Shown one piece after another: positions 12,535-18,275 of a DNA stretch of 18,275 bases. The translations under genes were made by a program, and so were the position numbers. Source of the stretch: Candidatus Methylomirabilota bacterium (GTDB lineage: Bacteria > Methylomirabilota > Methylomirabilia > Methylomirabilales > 2-02-FULL-66-22); assembly GCA_016208645.1 (NCBI GenBank), contig JACQXP010000060.1:1-18275 (forward strand), written 5' to 3'. Under the pieces are notes generated by a model that searched no databases, was not told the DNA's origin, and saw nothing but the letters and a program-made list of their open reading frames with translations. Positions within the stretch are counted from its first letter, which is position 1. Every line of letters begins with the position of its first letter.

Positions 12535-13976
12535 GTCCTCTCTCCCGTCCGCGGCGTCAGCGCCGCGCGAAGCGCCTGGAGGAGCGCCGCCTCTTCCGAG
12601 GTCGCCACCGTGCGGAGATCCAGGAGGAGCCGGTCCTCCTTGATGCGAACCAGGACGGGGGGAGAGCCCCCCCGCAGCCGCGCCTCGACATCCGTGGCCT
12701 GCTCCCGGCCCGGCCGGAGGGCCAGGACGCGAGTGGGGAGGGCCTGCAGGGGCAGGGCGCCCCCGCCGACCTCGGAGGTCTCGTCCTCGAGCGAGATGGC
12801 CACATCCGGGACCGCGGACCGGAGGGCGCCGGCCAGCGCCAGCGCCCGCGCCCCGATGGCGTCCGCGGTCAGGCGGAGCATCCGGAGAATGGGGATCTCC
12901 AGGAGCGCCCGCTCGGGTTCGCGGTACAGGCGCAGCGTCGCCTCCAGGGCGGCCAGGCTGAGCTTGTCGATCCGGACGGTCCGCGCCAAGGGGTTGCGCC
13001 GGGCGCGCTCCAGCAGGTCCCGCCGGCCTACTAGCACGCCCGCCTGCGGCCCCCCCAGCAGCTTGTCCCCGCTGAAAGTCACCAGGTCCACGCCGGCGCG
13101 GATGGCATCGGATGCCAGGGGTTCGCGCCTGAGGCCGAGGAGCGAGAGGTCCAGGAGGGCGCCGCTCCCCAGATCCTCCATCACCAGGAGGCCGCGCCGC
13201 TTCGCCAGGGCGACCAGATCCGCGGTTTCGACGTCGGCGGTGAAGCCCAGGATCTGGAAGTTGCTCCGGTGCACCCGGAGCAGCAGGGCGCTCTCCGGCC
13301 CGATGGCCTCCTCGTAATCTCGGAGGTGCGTCCGGTTGGTCGTCCCCACCTCCCGGAGGCGACCCCCCGCACGGACCATGACGTCCGGAATGCGGAAGGA
13401 ATCGCCGATCTCGACCAGTTGTCCACGGGAGACCAGGATCTCCTTCCCGCTGGCAATCGTGTTGATGGCCAGCAGGACGGCCGCGGCATTGTTGTTGACG
13501 ACCAGGGCGGCCTCGGCCCCGGTGAGGGCGCACAGGAGGGCCTCGACGTGCGCCTGGCGGGAGCCGCGCCGGCCGGCGGCCAGATCGAATTCCAGGTTGA
13601 CATACCCCCGGGCGGCGGCCTCGATGGCCCGGACGGCGGCGGGGGCCAGCGGCGCCCGTCCGAGATTGGTGTGAAGGACGACGCCGGTGGCGTTGATGAC
13701 GGGAACCAGGGAGGGTCCGGCCTTCTCTCCCGCCACCTCGGCCACGGCGGCGGAGAGGGCGGCCGGACTCAGGAGCCGCTCGGCGGCCTCCGGCGGCACC
13801 TCGCCGCGGAGGATCTGCCCGCGCCGCCCCGCCAGGACCTCGCGCACGGCCTCTAGGACGGCCCAGCGCGGATGCACGGCCAACAGGTCCTGGATCCGGG
13901 GGGTGGCCAACAGCTCATCCACCGCCGGGATCTTCCGCAGGATCGTTCCCATCTCGGGCTGGGTCGCCTCGCTCAT
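12531..13976 (-). CDS. selA: L-seryl-tRNA(Sec) selenium transferase
   Basis: SelA converts Ser-tRNA(Sec) to Sec-tRNA(Sec) with selenophosphate. The 481-residue PLP enzyme has the N-terminal helical domain (IPAVDELLATPRIQDLL), NATGVVLHTNLGRAPL (95-110), VVNNNAAAVLLAINT, SRGQLVEIGDSFRIP, and the PLP lysine K305 in FSGDKLLGGPQAG. Length and motif order are normal. It implies a selenocysteine system, but selB, selC and selD are not in the window, whereas selB often sits next to selA. The start is ATG 13976; AGGCAGTA lies just upstream as a weak ribosome binding site. The stop overlaps the start of the next gene by 4 bp. The upstream spacer is full of palindromes. Confidence 0.96.
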   Translation of the reverse strand: MSEATQPEMGTILRKIPAVDELLATPRIQDLLAVHPRWAVLEAVREVLAGRRGQILRGEVPPEAAERLLSPAALSAAVAEVAGEKAGPSLVPVINATGVVLHTNLGRAPLAPAAVRAIEAAARGYVNLEFDLAAGRRGSRQAHVEALLCALTGAEAALVVNNNAAAVLLAINTIASGKEILVSRGQLVEIGDSFRIPDVMVRAGGRLREVGTTNRTHLRDYEEAIGPESALLLRVHRSNFQILGFTADVETADLVALAKRRGLLVMEDLGSGALLDLSLLGLRREPLASDAIRAGVDLVTFSGDKLLGGPQAGVLVGRRDLLERARRNPLARTVRIDKLSLAALEATLRLYREPERALLEIPILRMLRLTADAIGARALALAGALRSAVPDVAISLEDETSEVGGGALPLQALPTRVLALRPGREQATDVEARLRGGSPPVLVRIKEDRLLLDLRTVATSEEAALLQALRAALTPRTGERT

Positions 13977-14007
13977 TACTGCCTCGGCAGTTGGGGGTCA
14001 GGGTTCA

Positions 14008-14081
14008 GTCCGCCACCCACGGCAGTGCCGTGGGTACCCGGCGGACCGCCACCCGACTCCAGCGGTCGAATCTGACCGCTG
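14008..14081. repeat. Two strong palindromes upstream of selA
   Basis: The first is a nested stem: GTCCGCC (14008-14014) with GGCGGAC (14040-14046), enclosing ACCCACGGCA (14015-14024) with TGCCGTGGGT (14026-14035), around a single G. The second is CAGCGGTC (14060-14067) with GACCGCTG (14074-14081), loop GAATCT. CCGCCACCC occurs twice (14011 and 14047). They lie 30 to 105 bp upstream of the selA start codon. They resemble REP-like elements more than an operator. Function is unknown. Confidence 0.7.
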
Positions 14082-14099
14082 ATCACGCACCGCCGAATG

Positions 14100-14113
14100 G
14101 CTACACTTGTAGC
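14100..14113. promoter_or_regulatory. Short palindrome, possible operator
   Basis: GCTACA (14100-14105) and TGTAGC (14108-14113) form a perfect 6-bp inverted repeat with a 2-bp centre. It lies about 125 bp upstream of selA. Size and symmetry would suit a small dimeric regulator; no family site is recognised. Confidence 0.25.
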
Positions 14114-14168
14114 ACACGACCCGCAGGGCCTTCAACGTCTTTCGCCCGCCCGCGGGTCGCCGGGGCGG

Positions 14169-14226
14169 GACAGAAAACAAAGCGGGCCAGGCCCCCCGCG
14201 CGGATCGGCGGAGCACGCCTGGCCCG
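14169..14226 (-). terminator. Intrinsic terminator of the zinc-ribbon gene
   Basis: On the - strand, CGGGCCAGGC (14226-14217) pairs perfectly with GCCTGGCCCG (14192-14183) around a 24-nt GC-rich apical part. It is followed by CTTTGTTTTCTG, a good T-rich tract. It starts 56 bp after the stop codon of the zinc-ribbon gene. Confidence 0.8.
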
Positions 14227-14230
14227 GGCG

Positions 14231-14263
14231 TCGAACCGGTGAAATCACCAATTACCAACGATC
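14231..14263. repeat. Heptad remnant (ACCAA type)
   Basis: The + strand carries units CACCAAT, TACCAAC, GATCAAT and CGTGAAC, a 7-bp periodicity of type N-A-Y-CAA-Y, in an A+T-rich patch next to the zinc-ribbon stop codon. Only one arm is visible. It may be a third unit type of the heptad family or a coincidence. Confidence 0.35.
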
Positions 14264-14281
14264 AATCGTGAACTATCCGGG

Positions 14282-14614
14282 CTAGACGGAGCGCACCCCA
14301 GCCCCGCGCCGCGCCTGGAAACAGGTGCGGCAGTAGACGGGGCGATCCAGCGTCGGCTTGAACGGGACCGTGGTCTTCTGGCCACAGGACGAGCAGGTCA
14401 CCTCGTGCAGTTCCCGGGTGCCGCCTGCGCCCGACCCGGTGCCCAGTCCCCCGGATCCCGACCGCTCACCGCCCCGCCTCGAGGCCTTGCAGCCCTTGCA
14501 GCGCTTAGGCTCGTTCTGGAAGCCCTTCTGCGCGAAGAATTCCTGTTCCCCGGCGGTGAACACAAAGGTCTGCCCGCAATCGATACAGGTCAAGCTCTTG
14601 TCTTGGAACGACAT
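14282..14614 (-). CDS. Zinc-ribbon domain protein
   Basis: A 110-residue protein with two cysteine modules. Residues 1-46 match the zf-trcl type zinc ribbon: LTCIDCGQTFVFTAGEQEFF then GFQNEPKRCKGCKASRR (CxxC about 30 residues from CxxC). A Gly/Ser linker (47-66) leads to a second CxxC pair, VTCSSCGQKTTVPFKP and PVYCRTCFQARR. The second module resembles the CxxC ribbons found in many deltaproteobacterial and Chloroflexi proteins. Proteins of this architecture are widespread and uncharacterised; nucleic-acid or protein binding is plausible. The start ATG 14614 has an excellent GGGAGGA seven bases upstream, and a terminator follows the gene, so it may be a single-gene transcript. Confidence 0.9.
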   Translation of the reverse strand: MSFQDKSLTCIDCGQTFVFTAGEQEFFAQKGFQNEPKRCKGCKASRRGGERSGSGGLGTGSGAGGTRELHEVTCSSCGQKTTVPFKPTLDRPVYCRTCFQARRGAGVRSV

Positions 14615-14715
14615 ACGGATTCCTCCCTCGGCAGACGATCCCTGACTTCACCTCGCGACCCGCGCCCTGAGTGTTTGGCTGGCTACCCTCCTGTGATGTG
14701 GGGACCGGGAAGTCG

Positions 14716-15855
14716 TCACATCCCGTGGAGCGGAAAGACCAACTTCTGGAGGCGATGGACCTGCTCTCGAACGAAGCGCCAGGCCTGCTCCCGGGTGGAT
14801 GCCTCGGCGAGGTAGGGATCGTCCCGGATCCGCGACGGGCGGAACCCCAGCCGCTCGAAGGTCGCGCGGAACGACTCCGGCAATTCGTCCGGAACTTCGC
14901 GCTGATTCATGATGGCCCAGGCCAGCGTCCAGCTGCGGGGGACGTTTTCCAGGTTGTACCCCCCACCCCCCAGGGCGATCCACCTCCCGCAGAGGGACCG
15001 CAGGCGCCGCACCGCCTCGGCAAATCCGTTCGTGGTCAGGGCCAGGTTGGTCAGGGGGTCGGTCCGGTGGGTATCCGCCCCGAGCTGGGTCACCACCACG
15101 TCCGGATTGAACGCGGTGAGGAGGGGCGGCACCACCTGGTCCAGGGCCCACAGGAAGATCTCGTCGTCGCTGCCCGCCAGGAGGGGCACGTTCACCGCGT
15201 AGCCGATCCCGCGGCCCCGGCCGATCTCCTCCACGAAGCCGGTGCCGGGGAACAGGCTCTCGCCGCTCTCGTGAATCGACAGGGTGAGGACCTGGTCCGT
15301 GTCGTAGAACCCGAACTGCACTCCGTCCCCGTGGTGCGCGTCAATGTCCACGTAGGCCACGCGCCGTCCCCGGCGAACCAGGTGCTTGATGATGACGGCG
15401 GCATCGTTGAAGTAGCAGAAGCCGGCCGCCCGCGCCGCCGCCGCGTGGTGCAATCCGCCGGCGATGTTGAAGGCGCAGGCCACCTGGCCGGAATCCACCA
15501 GCTCCATGGCCCGGAGCGACGCCCCGGTGGAGAGCAGCGACCAGGCGTACACGCCGGGGAAGATCGGATTGTCGCTGGTCCCCAGGCCGTAGTCCCACAG
15601 GCTGGGGGGCGCCTGGCCGCGGTCCGCGGCGCGGAACACCTCGACGTAATCCGGCCGGTGGAAGGCGATAATCTCCTCTTCCGTGGCGTCCCGGGCCTCG
15701 ACGAGGCGGGTGCCGGGGAGACGGAGGAGGCCGTAGGCTTGGCACAGCTCATGGGTGAGGGCCAGGCGCGTGTTGCGGAGGGGATGGTCCGGCCCATAAT
15801 CGAACTGCTGGTACCGTTCGGAATAGATGAAGGCCGTTTCGGGGGCTGTCGTCAT
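14716..15855 (-). CDS. acuC: Histone deacetylase family protein (AcuC type)
   Basis: A zinc-dependent deacetylase of the arginase/HDAC fold, 379 residues, like bacterial AcuC. The active-site set is complete: AGGLHHA with H136/H137, VDIDAHHGDGVQ with zinc ligands D172 and H174, the third ligand D261 in LGADTH, and the catalytic Tyr300 in GGGGYN. In Bacillus, AcuC deacetylates and so reactivates acetyl-CoA synthetase; here acs or acuA is not adjacent, so the substrate is unknown, and acetylpolyamine deacetylase activity is possible. N-terminal YSERYQQFDYGPDHPLRN is typical. ATG 15855 is the start of best fit to homologues; the ribosome binding site is weak. A 56-residue C-terminal tail follows the core. 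Confidence 0.93.
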   Translation of the reverse strand: MTTAPETAFIYSERYQQFDYGPDHPLRNTRLALTHELCQAYGLLRLPGTRLVEARDATEEEIIAFHRPDYVEVFRAADRGQAPPSLWDYGLGTSDNPIFPGVYAWSLLSTGASLRAMELVDSGQVACAFNIAGGLHHAAAARAAGFCYFNDAAVIIKHLVRRGRRVAYVDIDAHHGDGVQFGFYDTDQVLTLSIHESGESLFPGTGFVEEIGRGRGIGYAVNVPLLAGSDDEIFLWALDQVVPPLLTAFNPDVVVTQLGADTHRTDPLTNLALTTNGFAEAVRRLRSLCGRWIALGGGGYNLENVPRSWTLAWAIMNQREVPDELPESFRATFERLGFRPSRIRDDPYLAEASTREQAWRFVREQVHRLQKLVFPLHGM

Positions 15856-15936
15856 CCCGCGTCAGCCCTGAGCCTGCCGGAGGGTCACCGCTGAACACGC
15901 CCGACCAGATGCGGGGGATCGTGGTCCCGGGGGCCG

Positions 15937-15957
15937 CCTGGCGTCGAACCCGCCAGG
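15937..15957. repeat. Hairpin between moaC and acuC
   Basis: CCTGGCG (15937-15943) pairs with CGCCAGG (15951-15957) across TCGAACC. There is no T tract on either side. The loop recalls a tRNA T-arm, but no tRNA can be folded around it. Confidence 0.4.
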
Positions 15958-15977
15958 TCCGGAAGACCATGGCCCCC

Positions 15978-16487
15978 TCACGCCCCCACGGTCGGCGGCG
16001 CCTCGCCCGGCCGCCGGTACATGCCGCTGCGGCCGCCGGCCTTGTACACCAGGCGGACATCGCCGATCATCATGCCCTTGTCCACCGCCTTGCACATATC
16101 GTAAATCGTGAGGGCGGCCACCGAGACCGCCGTCAGGGCCTCCATCTCGGCCCCGGTCCGGCCAGTGGTCTTCACCCGCGATTCGATTTCGATGCCAGAG
16201 GGGCGGCGGATGGCCCGGAAGGCGACCTCGGCCGCCGTGATCAGGAGGGGGTGACACAGGGGGACCAGTTCGTGGACTCGCTTGGCTGCCAGGATCCCGG
16301 CCAGGCGGGCCGTGGCGTACACGTCGCCCTTGGGGAGCGCCTGATTCTGGATCAGACGCAAGGTGTCGGGCCGGAGCGTGACGAACCCGCGGGCGACGGC
16401 TTCGCGGTCCGTCTCACCCTTGGCCCCGACATCCACCATGCGGGCCTGGCCGCGGGCGTCAAGATGAGACAACCTGGTGTTGCTCAT
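15978..16487 (-). CDS. moaC: Cyclic pyranopterin monophosphate synthase
   Basis: MoaC makes cyclic pyranopterin monophosphate, the first stable intermediate of molybdenum cofactor. The 169-residue product has LSHLDARGQARMVDVGAK, LPKGDVYATARLAGILAAKR, the substrate loop LCHPLLI (77-83), and the catalytic segment MEALTAVSVAALTIYDMCKAVDKGM with D130 and K133. Length matches the family. It starts at ATG 16487, inside the DUF465 gene (29-bp overlap), with no clear ribosome binding site, so translational coupling is likely; an alternative start is ATG 16439, but this would remove the conserved SHLDARG. No other moa or moe gene is in the window, although the cofactor needs them. Confidence 0.96.
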   Translation of the reverse strand: MSNTRLSHLDARGQARMVDVGAKGETDREAVARGFVTLRPDTLRLIQNQALPKGDVYATARLAGILAAKRVHELVPLCHPLLITAAEVAFRAIRRPSGIEIESRVKTTGRTGAEMEALTAVSVAALTIYDMCKAVDKGMMIGDVRLVYKAGGRSGMYRRPGEAPPTVGA

Positions 16488-16704
16488 TCCGGTGCTGCCG
16501 CATGATGGCGTACATCTCGTCCTTGAGCTTCAATTTCAGCTTCTGGAGTTCCTTGCGCTTCCGTTCCTGCTCGCTGGTCAGGTAGTAGATGCGGTCGTAC
16601 TCGCCGATCTTGATATCGAACTCCCGATGTTTCTCGGCCAGGCGGCGGAACTCGGGGTTCACCTCCTTCAGCCGAGCGAACAGTTGCGCTTCCGTATCGC
16701 TCAT
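16459..16704 (-). CDS. DUF465/YdcH family small coiled-coil protein
   Basis: An 81-residue, strongly charged helical protein. It has the DUF465 pattern LKEVNPEFRRLAEKHREFDIKI, then a short turn, then a Lys/Glu-rich helix (ERKRKELQKLKLKLKDEMYAIM). YdcH-like proteins form helical hairpins and have no firm function. ATG 16704 is chosen because AAGGAGG lies eight bases upstream; the longer frame to 16746 adds only 14 unrelated residues. Its 3' end overlaps moaC by 29 bp, so the pair is transcribed together. There is no signal peptide or membrane helix. Confidence 0.9.
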   Translation of the reverse strand: MSDTEAQLFARLKEVNPEFRRLAEKHREFDIKIGEYDRIYYLTSEQERKRKELQKLKLKLKDEMYAIMRQHRNEQHQVVSS

Positions 16705-17094
16705 CTTTGGCCTCCTTCCGGACGGATTGGTCCGCTCCGCGCCCACGGGACGCAGGGCGACAACTGGATAGGCTTGGATAGGCTAAGGGAATCGAATCGG
16801 ACAGGGGCGAAACCAAGGCCGAATCGGCCCCGGATGAGAGGAAGGGCGATTGCCATATCCTTTGGGCTGGGTGATCAAAGCAGACCATATTCGATCTGCT
16901 GGCCCTCGTCAAGGGCAAAATCCCCGCGTCCGGAGAAGAGGACAAAGCCCGTCCGGAAGGCCGGGGAACCCCACCGCGGCTCCGACGGGCTCCCAAGGCC
17001 CGCGCATCGCGGGGGGCCCCCTCACGCCTTGACAATGCCGGTCCACGCCGATTACTGTTCAATCACTGGGAACCGGCAGCCGGGGCGATCGGCG
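16705..17094. other. Divergent spacer between DUF465 and mscS
   Basis: Within this 390-bp divergent spacer are a 10-bp tandem direct repeat TGGATAGGCT (16765-16774 and 16775-16784), and a palindrome AGCAGA (16879-16884) with TCTGCT (16895-16900) across CCATATTCGA. Either could be a regulator site; neither matches a site I know. No gene is supported here. Confidence 0.45.
17029..17058 (+). promoter_or_regulatory. Putative promoter of the mscS-type gene
   Basis: A consensus -35 TTGACA (17029-17034) is followed after 18 bp by TACTGT (17053-17058), or after 17 bp by TTACTG; the -10 match is poor. Transcription would begin about 17065, which supports ATG 17095 over the upstream in-frame ATG 17035 as translation start. 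Confidence 0.4.
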
Positions 17095-17952
17095 ATGCGC
17101 AACGAGTTCGGCGAGATCGTGTTCTGGCTCAAGACCAGCGGGCTCCGGCTCGTGGTGATCGGGGGCGGGAGCATCCTGCTGGTCCGCCTCCTTCGCGTGG
17201 TGGCGGACCGGATCCTGCGCCTCATGGCCGACGGCGGAGAGCCCGCGGTCACGGAACGGGAAAAGCGGGCCCGCACGCTGGCCAGCCTCCTCCGGACCGT
17301 GGGGACGACCCTGGTCCTCATCGTCGCGGTCATGATGGCGCTGCGCGAGATCGGGCTGGACATCACGCCCCTCATCGCCGGCGCGGGCGTGGCGGGCCTG
17401 GCCATCGGCTTCGGCGCCCAGAGTCTGATCCGGGACGTCATCGCGGGCTTCTTCATCCTGCTGGAGGATCAGTTCCACGTGGGCGACGTGATCCAGGCGG
17501 GCGGCGCGAGCGGGCAGGTGGAGCGGATGACGCTGCGGATGACCATCGTGCGGGATCTCCAGGGGGCGGTCCACTTCATCCCCAACGGGGAGATCAAGGT
17601 GGCGAGCAACCTCACCAAGGAGTGGTCCCGGGCGGTCCTGGAGATCGGCGTCGGCTACGAGGAGGACGTGGACCGCGCCATGGCGGTGCTGACCGAGGTC
17701 GGTCACTCCCTGGCCGATGACGAGGCCTTCGGCAAGCTGGTGCTGGAACCGCCCCAGGTCCTGGGGGTCGAGGCCCTGGCGGACTCCCAGGTCACCATCC
17801 GTATGCTGGCCAAGACGCGTCCCCTGAAGCAGTGGGAGGTCGCCCGCGAGCTTCGCCGTCGGATCAAGGCGCGTTTCGATCGCGAGGGCATCCAGCTCCC
17901 CTATCCCCACCGCGTGATCATCACCCGTTCCTCCCGGAGCGCCGGCAACTGA
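17095..17952 (+). CDS. Small-conductance mechanosensitive channel, MscS family
   Basis: A 285-residue inner-membrane channel of minimal MscS layout, which would release solutes on osmotic downshock. Transmembrane segments are at about 15-37 (GLRLVVIGGGSILLVRLL) and 63-84 (LLRTVGTTLVLIVAVMMAL), and the pore helix TM3 at about 92-120 has the family Gly/Ala pattern GAGVAGLAIGFGAQSLIRD. The beta domain follows with FHVGDVIQAGGASGQVERM and the strand IPNGEIKVASNLT, then the alpha/beta C-terminal domain ending LPYPHRVII. The start is ATG 17095; upstream frame to 16477 is a shadow. The ribosome binding site is weak (GGGGCG). The stop codon abuts a heptad palindrome that could act as 3' structure. 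Confidence 0.93.
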   Translation: MRNEFGEIVFWLKTSGLRLVVIGGGSILLVRLLRVVADRILRLMADGGEPAVTEREKRARTLASLLRTVGTTLVLIVAVMMALREIGLDITPLIAGAGVAGLAIGFGAQSLIRDVIAGFFILLEDQFHVGDVIQAGGASGQVERMTLRMTIVRDLQGAVHFIPNGEIKVASNLTKEWSRAVLEIGVGYEEDVDRAMAVLTEVGHSLADDEAFGKLVLEPPQVLGVEALADSQVTIRMLAKTRPLKQWEVARELRRRIKARFDREGIQLPYPHRVIITRSSRSAGN

Positions 17953-18082
17953 AAATTTCAAACTGACAACCGACAACCGGCCACACAGGCAATTTCAAAG
18001 GGACAACCGACAACGGAAAACCGGCCAATCCGCCCGTGGCGGATTTTACATTGTCAGTTGTCGGTTTTCAATTTTGCATTGG
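17951..18082. repeat. Compound heptad palindrome, copy D (GACAAC type)
   Basis: Two left arms in tandem (17951-17983: AAAATTTCAAAC TGACAAC CGACAAC CGGCC; 17990-18029: AATTTCAAAG GGACAAC CGACAAC GGAAAAC CGGCC) face one right arm (18043-18082: TTGTCA GTTGTCG GTTTTCAATTTTGCATTGG). Between them CCGCCCGTGGCGG is a small GC-rich hairpin. The first base overlaps the mscS stop codon. It looks like one element inserted into, or duplicated beside, another. Confidence 0.83.
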
Positions 18083-18091
18083 TCGGGGATT

Positions 18092-18120
18092 TTGACGGGG
18101 CCCCCACGCTGTGCTAAAGT
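18092..18120 (+). promoter_or_regulatory. Putative sigma-70 promoter of the lipoprotein gene
   Basis: TTGACG (18092-18097, 5/6) and TAAAGT (18115-18120, 4/6) are separated by exactly 17 bp, immediately after the heptad palindrome. Transcription would start near 18127, giving an 80-nt leader to the ATG at 18207. Confidence 0.65.
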
Positions 18121-18206
18121 CGCCGCCTGCGGCGGTGGGTTGCGGCTCGCGCCGGCGAGACGGTCGGGGCCGGCTGCCCGGGCTGACGCGATGGCGCGAT
18201 GGAAGG

Positions 18207-18275
18207 ATGCGACACTTCATACTGGCCGCGGTCTGCCTGGGCCTGCTGGGATCATGCGGGGGGCTGGAGCCCCGC
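18207..18275 (+). CDS. Lipoprotein N-terminus (3' truncated by window end)
   Basis: The last 23 codons of the window read MRHFILAAVCLGLLGSCGGLEPR. This is a bacterial lipoprotein signal: a basic start, a hydrophobic core, and the lipobox LGSC with the acylated Cys at residue 17. GGAAGG directly precedes the ATG, which is closer than ideal for a ribosome binding site, so initiation here is not certain, but the alternative ATGs at 18191 and 18199 are in other frames and give no signal peptide. A promoter lies 87 bp upstream. The function cannot be seen because the mature protein lies outside the window. Confidence 0.6.
   Translation, partial: MRHFILAAVCLGLLGSCGGLEPR

Noticed and set aside
13977..14281. 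tRNA-Sec gene next to selA
   Set aside because: No long acceptor arm or TCA anticodon loop could be folded on either strand; the hairpins here are simple palindromes.
15937..15957. tRNA T-arm in the moaC-acuC spacer
   Set aside because: The hairpin loop contains TTCGA on the - strand, but correct T-loop placement breaks the stem and no acceptor, D or anticodon arms fit.
16477..17094. N-terminal extension of the mscS frame
   Set aside because: It crosses DUF465 and the divergent spacer, has no channel sequence, and a promoter lies within it.

Overview
The window is about 18.3 kb of GC-rich (roughly two-thirds G+C by eye) bacterial chromosome with tightly packed housekeeping genes. A Ras-like MglA GTPase with a Roadblock partner, SelA, a PSP1/RicT protein, an LRV/HEAT-like protein of a kind I associate with deltaproteobacteria, GTG starts and heptameric intergenic repeats all suggest an environmental lineage near Methylomirabilota/Rokubacteria or the former Deltaproteobacteria. 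No rRNA or marker gene in the window settles this, so the placement is inference. There is no CRISPR array, prophage or classical insertion sequence.

Layout. (1) 1-1946, + strand: the end of ybaB/ebfC, recR, a Roadblock/LC7 gene and mglA, closely spaced like one operon. (2) 1959-3190: an accessory island built on a tRNA-Asn(GTT) gene. It holds a promoter, a palindromic heptad repeat, a broken 5' half of tRNA-Asn, a GIY-YIG nuclease gene, the intact tRNA-Asn with its terminator, a second GIY-YIG nuclease gene, a duplicated 3' end of tRNA-Asn and a second terminator. (3) 3191-5476, - strand: a 32-residue membrane protein behind a consensus ribosome binding site, a single-domain response regulator and a GAF histidine kinase whose ATPase domain carries an in-frame heptad-repeat insertion. 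(4) 5748-12534, - strand: the run LRV/HEAT-like gene, tmk, holB, ricT, metG, then purM, with heptad palindromes in two of the spacers. (5) 12531-16704, - strand: DUF465 (YdcH-like), moaC, an AcuC-type deacetylase, a zinc-ribbon gene with its terminator, a palindrome-rich spacer, and selA, which overlaps the LRV-like gene by ATGA. (6) 17095-18275, + strand: an MscS-type channel, a compound heptad palindrome, a good sigma-70 promoter and the first codons of a lipoprotein.

How the genes work together. YbaB and RecR belong to replication-linked repair. Tmk and HolB are DNA precursor supply and clamp loading, and sit in the common tmk-holB-ricT-metG order. Roadblock and MglA form a polarity switch module. 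The GAF kinase and the adjacent single-domain regulator look like a cognate pair. SelA and MoaC point to selenocysteine and molybdenum-cofactor enzymes elsewhere in the genome.

The two parts that ordinary annotation would miss are the tRNA-Asn/GIY-YIG island, in which each nuclease gene lies between an intact and a fragmentary copy of the same tRNA end, and a family of inverted repeats whose arms are tandem 7-bp units. The second family has four GACAAC-type intergenic copies and one copy of different sequence but the same design inside the kinase gene.
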